Source: Rhodococcus pyridinivorans (GTDB taxonomy: Bacteria; Actinomycetota; Actinomycetes; Mycobacteriales; Mycobacteriaceae). Taken from it: a stretch of 64,000 bases of DNA. The notes beneath the pieces are model-generated. The model saw only the letters and a list, made by a program, of their open reading frames with translations, was not told where the DNA came from and did not search any database. Both the position numbers and the translations under genes were made by a program. Positions 22,901 through 29,718 of the stretch are shown piece by piece; position 1 is the stretch's first letter; each line of letters opens with the position of its first letter. Location of the stretch: NCBI RefSeq assembly GCF_900105195.1, contig NZ_FNRX01000002.1, forward strand, positions 2,852,001 to 2,916,000, given 5' to 3'.

Positions 22901-23466
22901 CGGCGACCGGCCTGCTCCATCGCCCGCTTGCTACCGATGATCGCGGCCTTCGCCTGCAACAGGTCCTGACAGGTCTCCACCAGGATCGCGTCGGCACCAC
23001 CGTCGAGCATGCCCAGCGCCGCCTCACCGTAGGCGTCGCGCAGCGCAGCGAACGGCGCGTGGCCGAGGGTGGGCAGCTTCGTACCCGGACCCATCGACCC
23101 GATCACCATCCGGGCCATGCCGTCGGCGCCGGGACCCATCTCGTCGGCGACCTCGCGGGCGAGGCGGGTACCGAGCTCGGACAGCTCACGGATGCGGTCG
23201 GCGATGTCGTAGTCGGCGAGGTTGGGCAGGTTGCAGCCGAAGGTGTTCGTCGAGACGACATCGGCGCCGGCCTCGAAGTACGCCCGGTGGATCCCCCGGA
23301 TCACATCGGGACGAGATTCATTGAGGATCTCGTTGCACCCCTCCAAACCGCGGAAGTCGTCGAGCGACAGATCCGCGGCCTGCAACATGGTGCCCATCGC
23401 CCCGTCTCCGATGACAACGCGCTGGCTCAGCGCATCGAGCAGGACAGAATGAAGTGGGGTGGACAT
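19897..23466 (-). CDS. metH: Cobalamin-dependent methionine synthase
   Basis: Transfers the methyl group of methyl-tetrahydrofolate to homocysteine through cobalamin. The 1189-residue product has all modules: homocysteine-binding barrel with zinc ligands in GLNCATGP and GGCCGTTP (about 291-296); pterin-binding barrel (about 345-620); B12 cap and Rossmann fold with DVHDIGKN, His739 being the cobalt ligand; and the SAM-dependent reactivation domain (about 880-1189). A 25-residue basic Ala/Lys/Glu stretch (about 860-895) links the last two. No cobalamin riboswitch is visible in the 51-base divergent gap upstream. Confidence 0.96.
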   Translation of the reverse strand: MSTPLHSVLLDALSQRVVIGDGAMGTMLQAADLSLDDFRGLEGCNEILNESRPDVIRGIHRAYFEAGADVVSTNTFGCNLPNLADYDIADRIRELSELGTRLAREVADEMGPGADGMARMVIGSMGPGTKLPTLGHAPFAALRDAYGEAALGMLDGGADAILVETCQDLLQAKAAIIGSKRAMEQAGRRIPIVTHVTVETTGTMLLGSEIGAALTALEPLGIDLIGLNCATGPAEMSEHLRYLSQHATIPVSVMPNAGLPVLGANGAEYPLQPEELAEALAGFVSEYGLTFVGGCCGTTPEHIRQVAAAVRGVQPAPRAAQPEPGVSSLYTSVPFEQDASILMIGERTNTNGSKAFREAMLAADWQKCLDIAKDQIRDGAHMLDLNVDYVGRDGAADMAELASRFATSSTLPIMIDSTEPDVIKAGLEHLGGRCAVNSVNYEDGDGPGSRFERIMEHVVEHGAAVVALTIDEEGQARTAEHKVRIAERLIADLTGRWGLSPQDIIVDALTFPISTGQEEVRRDAIETIEAIRRLHEAHPEVHFTLGISNVSFGLNPAARQVLNSVFLNECTAAGLDTAIVHASKILPMARIPEEQRQVALDLVYDRRSEGYDPLQKLMELFEGVSAASARESRAQELAALPLFERLERRIVDGERNGLEDDLTEAMRTTPPLAIINDTLLSGMKTVGELFGSGQMQLPFVLQSAEVMKTAVAFLEPHMESTGDEGKGRIVLATVKGDVHDIGKNLVDIILSNNGYEVVNLGIKQPIATILDAAVDKRADVIGMSGLLVKSTVVMKENLEELNSRGVAEQFPVLLGGAALTRSYVENDLAEVYEGKVSYARDAFEGLSLMDRVMAEKRGEGPAPDSPEAIEAARKAAERKERHERSKRIAEKRKAAETPAEIPERSDVAKDLPVPTPPFWGTRVIKGIPLADYAALVDERALFLGQWGLRGQRGGDGPSYEELVETEGRPRLRYWLDRLATEGILQHAAVVYGYFPAVSEGDDVVVLTEPRPDAPERYRFTFPRQQRSRFLCIADFVRSREDALASGQVDVWPFQLVTMGQPIADFANELFASNSYRDYLEVHGIGVQLTEALAEYWHRRVRQELAFAEGGTAADEDPEEVAEYFKLAYRGARFAFGYGACPNLEDRIKLVELLEPERIGVELSEELQLHPEQSTDAFVLHHPEAKYFNV

Positions 23467-23517
23467 GCCCTTCAGACTAGTGGGCGCCCGGATCGGGCCG
23501 GGTCGTAGGCTGGACGA

Positions 23518-24417
23518 GTGAGTACACCCGAGTTTCCCGAGACCCCGGACCAGGACGTCCCCGTCCTGCGCGATCCGGTGCTCGTCGCCGCCTTCGAAGG
23601 GTGGAACGACGCCGGCGACGCCGCCAGCGGCGCCGTCGAACACCTCGAGTTGATCTGGGACGCCGAGCCGTTCGCGGAGCTGGACTCCGAGGAGTACTAC
23701 GACTACCAGGTCAACCGGCCGCAGGTGCGGCTCGTCGACGGGGTCACCCGCGAGATCGACTGGCCCACCACCCGGCTGTCGCTGTGCTCCCCGCCCGGCA
23801 GCGACCGCGACATCGTCCTCCTGCACGGCATCGAGCCGAGCATGCGCTGGCGCAGCTTCTGCGACGCCATCATCGAACTCGTCGACGAGTTCGAGGTCCA
23901 CACCGTCGTCCTGCTCGGCGCACTGCTCGCCGACACCCCGCACACCCGCCCGGTCCCGGTGACCGGCACCGCCTACAGCTCCGAGGCCGCCGAACGCTTC
24001 AAGCTGCAGACCTCCCGCTACGAAGGACCCACCGGGATCACCGGCGTGCTGCAGGACGCCTTCGTCCGCGCGGGCATCCCCGCGGTGTCGTTCTGGGCGG
24101 CGATCCCCCACTATGTGTCCAACCCGCCGAACCCCAAGGCCACCGTGGCGCTGCTGCGCCGCGTCGAGGACGTCCTCGACCTCGAGGTGCCCCTTGGCGA
24201 ACTCCCCCTCCTCGCCGAGGAGTGGGAACAGACCGTCACCGCCATGATCGAGGACGACGAGGAGATCGCCGAGTACGTGCGCACCCTCGAGGAGCGCGGC
24301 GACGCCGAGGCCGAGGAGGACATCTCCGAGGTCATCGCCAAGATCGACGGCGACGCCCTCGCCGCCGAGTTCGAACGCTATCTGCGGCGACGGGGCCCCG
24401 GCGGCTTCAACAAGTGA
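23518..24417 (+). CDS. PAC2-family protein (proteasome assembly chaperone-like)
   Basis: 299-residue protein of the PAC2/DUF75 family, related to eukaryotic proteasome assembly chaperone 2 and to archaeal PbaB-type proteins. Visible: the N-terminal VLVAAFEGWNDAGDAASGA signature and a very acidic C-terminus (EDDEEIAEYV). Its role in bacteria is not established. Located 11 kb from the proteasome genes. GTG start; divergent from metH, and its stop overlaps the MFS gene start by four bases. Confidence 0.85.
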   Translation: MSTPEFPETPDQDVPVLRDPVLVAAFEGWNDAGDAASGAVEHLELIWDAEPFAELDSEEYYDYQVNRPQVRLVDGVTREIDWPTTRLSLCSPPGSDRDIVLLHGIEPSMRWRSFCDAIIELVDEFEVHTVVLLGALLADTPHTRPVPVTGTAYSSEAAERFKLQTSRYEGPTGITGVLQDAFVRAGIPAVSFWAAIPHYVSNPPNPKATVALLRRVEDVLDLEVPLGELPLLAEEWEQTVTAMIEDDEEIAEYVRTLEERGDAEAEEDISEVIAKIDGDALAAEFERYLRRRGPGGFNK

Positions 24418-25559
24418 GGGATCTGCGCGAACCGCTGCAGCGCACGGCGCTGTACGCGGGCGGCTTCCTCGGTCCCTTCGGCGGCAGTGTCGTCGTGTCG
24501 ATGCTGCCGGAGATCGGCGCCGACACCGGTGTGTCCACCGGCACAGCCGCGACGACGGTCACCGCCTATCTCGGTGTGTTCGCCGCCGCGATGCTGTTCT
24601 CCGGCACGCTCGGCGCACGGTGGGGACGCGTCCGCACCGTGCGCACCGCCTATCTCGTCTACGCGGCGGTCTCGATCGCCGCGGCGCTGGCGCCGACCTT
24701 CTCGGTGCTCATCGGCACCCGCATGCTGCAGGGCGCGGCCAACGCGTTCACCACTCCGCTGCTGCTCGCGGCGCTGGCCGTTATCACCCCGAAGGACAGG
24801 CTCGGCCGCGCTCTCGGATTGTTCGGGGCGATGCAGGCCGCCGGCCAAACCGTCGCCCCACTGATCGGCGGTCTCGCCGCCGAGGTGAGCTGGAGATGGG
24901 CGTTCGTCGTGCTTGCCGGCGCCGCGCTGCTCCTGGCGCTCGCCGGCCTGCCCGAATCGGTGCGCGACGACCCGTCCGGTACCACTCGGGTCCGACTGCG
25001 CGACGCGCTGACCCCGCGCGTCCTGCGTATCGGGCTGGTCGCATTGCTCGGTTGGGGTGCGCTCGGCGGACTCGGATTCCTCCTCGCCTTCCGGGTCGAG
25101 GACGACTTCGGGTTGTCCCCGTCCGAACGCGGCGTGGTACTCACCGTGTTCGGACTCGCCGGCATCCTCAGTTCCCGGCCGGTCGGGATGCTCATCGACC
25201 GCGTCGGTGCCCGCGCGATCGTGCTCATCGGCGCGGTGAGCGGCGCAGCGCTGGTCGTGGTCGTCGGTACCGTCCCGTGGCTCGTCGTGCTCGGCGTCGC
25301 GTGGTTCCTGGCAGGTATCGCTTCGCAGTTCATCCTCGTCGGGGTCAACGCCGCGGTGCTCGGTGGGCCGGGCGGCAACCGCGGTGGCGCGGTGTCCGTC
25401 GTGCAGGCCTTCCGCTTCGGCGGTGCGGCCTTCTCCCCTCTCCTGCTGACGCCGGTGTACGGCGCCGACCCGGTCCTCGCGTTCCTGCTGCCTGCCGCGC
25501 TGCTCGGTGTGCTCGTTCCCCTGGCCATGACTCGACGCCCTGAGGCATCGAGCCGCTGA
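24414..25559 (+). CDS. MFS transporter (drug exporter type)
   Basis: Major facilitator of 381 residues with about twelve hydrophobic segments. The motif A-like GTLGARWGRVRTVR lies between helices 2 and 3, and GMLIDRVGARAIV is the equivalent loop in the second half. Probably a proton-driven exporter; substrate unknown. The GTG overlaps the PAC2 stop (GTGA), which fixes the start although the frame stays open 270 codons upstream. Confidence 0.85.
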   Translation: MRDLREPLQRTALYAGGFLGPFGGSVVVSMLPEIGADTGVSTGTAATTVTAYLGVFAAAMLFSGTLGARWGRVRTVRTAYLVYAAVSIAAALAPTFSVLIGTRMLQGAANAFTTPLLLAALAVITPKDRLGRALGLFGAMQAAGQTVAPLIGGLAAEVSWRWAFVVLAGAALLLALAGLPESVRDDPSGTTRVRLRDALTPRVLRIGLVALLGWGALGGLGFLLAFRVEDDFGLSPSERGVVLTVFGLAGILSSRPVGMLIDRVGARAIVLIGAVSGAALVVVVGTVPWLVVLGVAWFLAGIASQFILVGVNAAVLGGPGGNRGGAVSVVQAFRFGGAAFSPLLLTPVYGADPVLAFLLPAALLGVLVPLAMTRRPEASSR

Positions 25560-25710
25560 CACCGACGTTCTCCTGGCAAGTTTGGTGGTTGGTAGCTGGT
25601 GCCCCGCTGTGCGGTGAGTAGGTCCTGAAGGGGGATGGATTCTGATTTTCTATGATTTCCGTATTGTTCCGAATATCTCCAAGAGCTCTCGAACCGGTCC
25701 CGCAGTCGCC

Positions 25711-26507
25711 TCAGACCGAGCGTCTCTCCCGTCCTCGCCCACCCGGCGTCCGGCCGGTCCACCGCTGGAACGCCACCGAGAAGCTCGACGCATCGGCGTA
25801 GCCCAGACGGTGCGTCACCCTCTCCACCGGCAGGCCCGCATCCAGCAGCTCCCCCGCCATCGTCCCCCAGCGTCTCGGCCACGATCGCCCGGTACGAGGC
25901 CCCCTCCTCCCCCAGCTGCCGCCGGAGGGTGCGCACACTCGACCCCAGCTCCGCGGCCACCTGGTCCTGCGTGGGGCCCTCCGCGGCCCGGCGCAGCAGC
26001 ACTTCCCGCACGCGGGCGCCTCGCTCGCCGTGGTTCTGTCTGCGCTGCAGCAGTTCCGCGCACTCCCGCAGCAGTACGGCGGCGGCCTCCGGGCTCGCGG
26101 TCGGCATGGGCCGGTCCAACGCCCGCGCGTCCACTACCACCGCATGCGTCGACGCCGTCGTCTTCACCAGGAACCCCCGGTCGCGAAACACCGGCGCGAT
26201 CCGCTCACCGAGCGATTCGGCCACCTCGATGCGACGGATCTCGGACGGCTGCCCCCACAGCGCACCCCAATGGGCGAGAATCCCCGGGACGTCGCGCTCC
26301 AGCAGGAAGCCCCGCAGCTGCGCCGGCACGTGCCGGTCGTCGAGGCAGAAGCGGACTTCGTCGCCCGCATACTCCAGGGCGGCGCGCGAGAAGGCGAAGG
26401 TGAGATCGAAGAAACGGGTGCCCACCTCGATGCCGTCGCGCACCGTCGCACAGCTCATCAGGGCGTAACCGAAGATCCCGTGCACCGCCGCCCGGATCGA
26501 TGCGCGC
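25711..26507 (-). pseudogene. AraC-family regulator, 5'-truncated and frameshifted
   Basis: Remnant of an AraC regulator of the group with an arabinose-binding-like domain. Read from about 26507 it shows FGYALMSCATVRDG, FFDLTFAFSRAALEY and SVRTLRRQLGEEGASYRAIVAETLG. Then the frame changes: the second recognition helix, VERVTHRLGYADASSFSVAF, lies one base out of phase. Removing one base from the C-run at 25864-25868 rejoins the frames. The first 70-90 residues normal for the family are absent, and the sequence runs straight into an SDR fragment. The frameshift could be an assembly error; the truncation is not explained that way. Confidence 0.8.
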
Positions 26508-27119
26508 TTCGGCACCACGGTGTTCCGGTGGCCTCTGGACGTCACCGACCGAGGATCCTTCGACGAATTCCTCAGCCTGGCCCACATGGAGTTCGGCGGG
26601 ATCGACGTGCTCGTCAACAACGCCGGCATCATGCCCACCGGCGCGTTCCTCGAGGAGACCGACACGGTCACCGACCGGCAGATCGACATCAACGTCCGCG
26701 GTGTGATCCTCGGTTCGAAGCCGGCCGCGGCGCGGTTCACCGAACAGGACTACGGACACATCGTCAATCTCGGCTCCGTCGTGGGCATCGAAGGCGCCCC
26801 CGGCCTCACGCTGTACTCCGCGACCGAGCACGCCGTGATCGGCCCGGACGAGGTCGCCGCCGCGATCGTGCAGGTGATCGCGACGGCTCGTCCCGGCCTG
26901 CGGTACGTGCCCCGCACGGCGGGCGCGATCCTCGGAGCGCGGAAGGCGGTGCCGGAAGCGACCCGTCACCGCATCACCGCGGCATTCGGTCTGCAGTCGC
27001 TGGCACTGAACACCGACGAGACCGCGCGGGCGGCCTACCGTCGGCGCACCGAGGCTCCGAACCAGGCAGCGGCCGGCGAGGACTCGGCGGCGAAGAATCC
27101 CTCCGGCAGCGCACGCTGA
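26508..27119 (+). pseudogene. Short-chain dehydrogenase, truncated and internally deleted
   Basis: SDR remnant. It has the central LVNNAGIMPTGAFLEE and HIVNLGSVVG with YSATEHAV (the catalytic Tyr present, the Lys of YxxxK replaced by His-shifted sequence TEHA). The N-terminal nucleotide-binding Gly-rich motif is missing. Between EHAV and IGPDEVAAAIV about 45 residues usual in this family are absent, in frame. The C-terminal part (RTAGAILGARKAVPE) is intact to the stop. It lies head to head with the truncated AraC gene. It could still be translated from the GTG at 26520 but is unlikely to be active. Confidence 0.75.
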
Positions 27120-27144
27120 TCCGACGCGCGCTGCCGACCGGGGC

Positions 27145-27606
27145 TCAGTCTCCGGTCGGCAGCGCGCGCAGCGAGCGCACCGTGGCGTCGACGGCGCGAG
27201 CCGCCTCGGCGCCCTTCTTGACGAAGTGCCGCGTGAAGTACTCGACGTGCTCGTCGTGCTCGTGGAAGTTGTGCGGGGTGAGCACGACGGAGAAGACCGG
27301 CACATCGGTGTCGAGCTGGACGCGCATCAGGCCGTCGATCACCGCGGTGGCGACGAAGTCGTGCCGGTAGATGCCGCCGTCGACGACCAGCCCGGCCGCG
27401 ACGATCGCGTCGTAACGCCCGGTCTTCGCCAGTCGCTTGGCGTGCAGCGGGATCTCGAAGGCGCCGGGGACCTCGAAGAAGTCCAGGGCGTCCTGCGAGA
27501 CGCCGAGGCGGGTGATCTCCTCGGTGAAGCCTGTACGTGCCTGGTCGACGATGGTGCGGTGCCAGGTCGCCTGAACGAACGCGATGCGCCCGGTGATGTC
27601 GGTCAT
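27145..27606 (-). CDS. ribH: 6,7-dimethyl-8-ribityllumazine synthase, type II
   Basis: Penultimate enzyme of riboflavin synthesis. The roughly 153-residue product has GAFEIPLHAKRL and the type II pattern VFSVVLTPHNFHEHDEHVEYF, as in RibH2 of Brucella and rhizobia (decameric) rather than the usual type I sequence. No other rib gene is near and no FMN riboswitch is seen, so it may be a second, specialised copy. ATG at 27606; a GTG two codons upstream is an alternative. It is divergent from the winged-helix gene. Confidence 0.88.
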   Translation of the reverse strand: MTDITGRIAFVQATWHRTIVDQARTGFTEEITRLGVSQDALDFFEVPGAFEIPLHAKRLAKTGRYDAIVAAGLVVDGGIYRHDFVATAVIDGLMRVQLDTDVPVFSVVLTPHNFHEHDEHVEYFTRHFVKKGAEAARAVDATVRSLRALPTGD

Positions 27607-27699
27607 GGTCACGAAACTAGCGCATGCCGCGTCATAGTTTGCGGTGCGGGAGAGGGGTTGTTCCGCCCTATGGGATTTCGATTATTTCTCTTTTCCGTC

Positions 27700-28794
27700 A
27701 TGCACAGAGTGACTACGGTGGTGGATGTGACACAGTCGGCTCCCGCCCCCGAGAACACCATCGGTCCCCGCCCCGAGCGGTACATCGACATCTACCGTCG
27801 CGCCACCGCCCGACTCGAGGCGTGCCTGCCGCTCGGCTGGTCGCTGTCGAGCGACCGCCCCCGCTCCCCCGAGGCACCCACCCGGATGCTCGTCTCCGCC
27901 CCCGACGGCGACACCGTGTCCTTCTCCGTGGTCGCCTCCCGAGGTGTGCTCTCCGGCGACGTCGCGCGCATCGCCGCCGACCTGTCCGACTCCGACCGCG
28001 GCTTCGTGTGCGCCCACTATCTGTCCGATCCGGTGCGCCGCCAGCTCGACCGGCACGGCATCTCCTACGCCGACGCGACCGGCAACCTCTCGCTCGTCGC
28101 CGACCGCCCGGCGGTGTGGGTCCGCGACCGCGGCGCCGACGCCGACCCGTGGCGCGGCCCGGGCCGCCCGTCCGGGGTGCTCACCGGCGAACCGTCCGAC
28201 CGCGTGGTGCGCGCACTCGCCGATCACGTCGGGGAGATCTCCGTCCCGGAACTGATCAAGCTGTCCGGCGCGTCCACCGGCGCGACCTACCGCGTCGTCG
28301 AGGTGCTCGTCGAACGTGAGCTCGTGCGCCGGGTCCCGCGCGGCCCGATCGTCGAGGTGCGCTGGGAACCGATGCTGCGGGCCTGGGCCGCCGAGCGGAA
28401 GGTCTGCGCGGTCCGCCGGTTCACCGCCCCCGAGGGCGTCACCGCGACCCGCGCGCGACTGGCCGAACGCATCGACATCCCCTACGCGCTCACCGGCGTC
28501 GGCGCCACCGACTACGCGGCCCCGACGCTGCTCGAGGTCTACGCCGACGACCCCGACGACTTCGCCGACAGTCTCGGCCTGCGCCCGGTCGAGCACGGCG
28601 GCGACGTCGTGGTGGCGATCCCCTGGTCGCCGGTGGTCTTCGAACGGATGGACCGTCGCAGCGGACTGCGCCATGCCGCCGTCTCACACGTCTACGCCGA
28701 CCTGCTGACCGGCCCGTTCCGCAACGACGATGCCGCCGAACACGTCCGCTCCCGGCTCACCGCGGACGAGCACTGGCGACGCCCGGTCCGCTGA
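27700..28794 (+). CDS. Winged-helix protein resembling AbiEi-type antitoxin/regulators
   Basis: 364-residue protein not identified with certainty. It contains DRHGISYADATGNLSLVADR followed by a winged helix, with VVRALADHVGEISVPELIKL and SGASTGATYRVVEVLVEREL around residues 165-205. A C-terminal domain has LTGVGATDYAAPTLLEVYADDP. This arrangement resembles actinobacterial proteins annotated as AbiEi family antitoxins or transcriptional regulators. No nucleotidyltransferase toxin partner lies beside it. ATG at 27700 or GTG at 27727. Confidence 0.55.
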   Translation: MHRVTTVVDVTQSAPAPENTIGPRPERYIDIYRRATARLEACLPLGWSLSSDRPRSPEAPTRMLVSAPDGDTVSFSVVASRGVLSGDVARIAADLSDSDRGFVCAHYLSDPVRRQLDRHGISYADATGNLSLVADRPAVWVRDRGADADPWRGPGRPSGVLTGEPSDRVVRALADHVGEISVPELIKLSGASTGATYRVVEVLVERELVRRVPRGPIVEVRWEPMLRAWAAERKVCAVRRFTAPEGVTATRARLAERIDIPYALTGVGATDYAAPTLLEVYADDPDDFADSLGLRPVEHGGDVVVAIPWSPVVFERMDRRSGLRHAAVSHVYADLLTGPFRNDDAAEHVRSRLTADEHWRRPVR

Positions 28795-28902
28795 CCGCTG
28801 CATCCGGCCGATCCCCCTCCCCGGATCCACGGCCGAGCCTTTCGATCTTTGTGTACGGTGCGAACCATGACGGGTCGCCGCGACGACAGGAGTACCGATC
28901 AG

Positions 28903-29718
28903 ATGACCGCGCCGCGCACCGTGGAGGACCTACCGTCGGCACTCGACGGCGCCGCTCTGTCCGATCGTCTCGCGGGCCGCCGGCCCGCGGTCTTCCTCGA
29001 CTACGACGGTGTGCTCACCCCGATCGTCGCCCGTCCCGAGGACGCGGTGTGGTCGGATGCCATGCGCCGCACCGTCCGTGAACTCGCCGACCGCGTGTCG
29101 GTGTGCATCGTCACCGGCCGCGACCGCGACGTCGTCCAGCAGCTCATGGGGGTCGACGATCTCGTCGTCGCCGGCAGCCACGGTTTCGACATCTGGAGCC
29201 CCACCCACGGGCAGATCGCCCACGACGTCCTCACCGACTTCACCGATCTGATCACCGAGACCACCGAGACCCTGCGCACCCGCCTGGACGGTCTCGACGG
29301 TGTCGGCATCGAACCGAAGCGCGCGTCGGTTGCCGTGCACTACCGGCAGGCCTCCCCCGAGGTGCACGACCGGGTCGGTGCGATCGTCGAGACGCTGTTG
29401 CAGGAGAACCCCGACCGGCTCGCCGTGGTGCCGGGAAAGATGGTCTACGAACTCAAACCGGCCGTGGACTGGAACAAAGGCAAGGCGGTCCTGCACCTGA
29501 TCGAGGTCCTCGGTCTCGCCTCCGACGACGTCGTGCCGCTCTATCTCGGCGACGACATCACCGACGAGGACGCCTTCCGGGCGTTGCGGGGTCGCGGCAT
29601 CGGGATCCTCGTCGGCAGCCCCGACGACCCGGAGATGGCCGGACGCCGCACCGACGCCGAGTTCGTCCTCGCGTCGGTCGACGACGTCGAACGTTTCCTG
29701 TCGGCCCTGGGCAGATGA
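28903..29718 (+). CDS. otsB: Trehalose-6-phosphate phosphatase
   Basis: HAD phosphatase that releases trehalose from trehalose 6-phosphate, 271 residues. Motifs: FLDYDGVLTPI (nucleophile and acid Asp), VTGRDRDVV, NKGKAVLHLI and LGDDITDEDAF. The ATG at 28903 follows AGGAG at a suitable distance; an in-frame ATG lies 12 codons upstream. The stop overlaps the GH65 start (ATGA), indicating an operon with the phosphorylase and beta-phosphoglucomutase. No otsA is nearby. Confidence 0.88.
   Translation: MTAPRTVEDLPSALDGAALSDRLAGRRPAVFLDYDGVLTPIVARPEDAVWSDAMRRTVRELADRVSVCIVTGRDRDVVQQLMGVDDLVVAGSHGFDIWSPTHGQIAHDVLTDFTDLITETTETLRTRLDGLDGVGIEPKRASVAVHYRQASPEVHDRVGAIVETLLQENPDRLAVVPGKMVYELKPAVDWNKGKAVLHLIEVLGLASDDVVPLYLGDDITDEDAFRALRGRGIGILVGSPDDPEMAGRRTDAEFVLASVDDVERFLSALGR

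Noticed and set aside
19699..23508. Very long open frame (1269 codons) on the plus strand
   Set aside because: It lies opposite metH, whose protein has all expected domains. The plus-strand translation is Arg/His/Leu-rich low complexity, as is usual for the antisense of high-GC genes.
23467..23517. Cobalamin riboswitch upstream of metH
   Set aside because: The divergent gap is only 51 bases, too short for a B12 riboswitch, and no conserved box is seen.
24659..26740. Minus-strand open frame of 693 codons
   Set aside because: Only its upstream part is coding (the AraC remnant). The rest is antisense to the MFS gene and out of frame with AraC.
27607..27699. FMN riboswitch upstream of ribH
   Set aside because: None of the conserved RFN segments is present in the gap.
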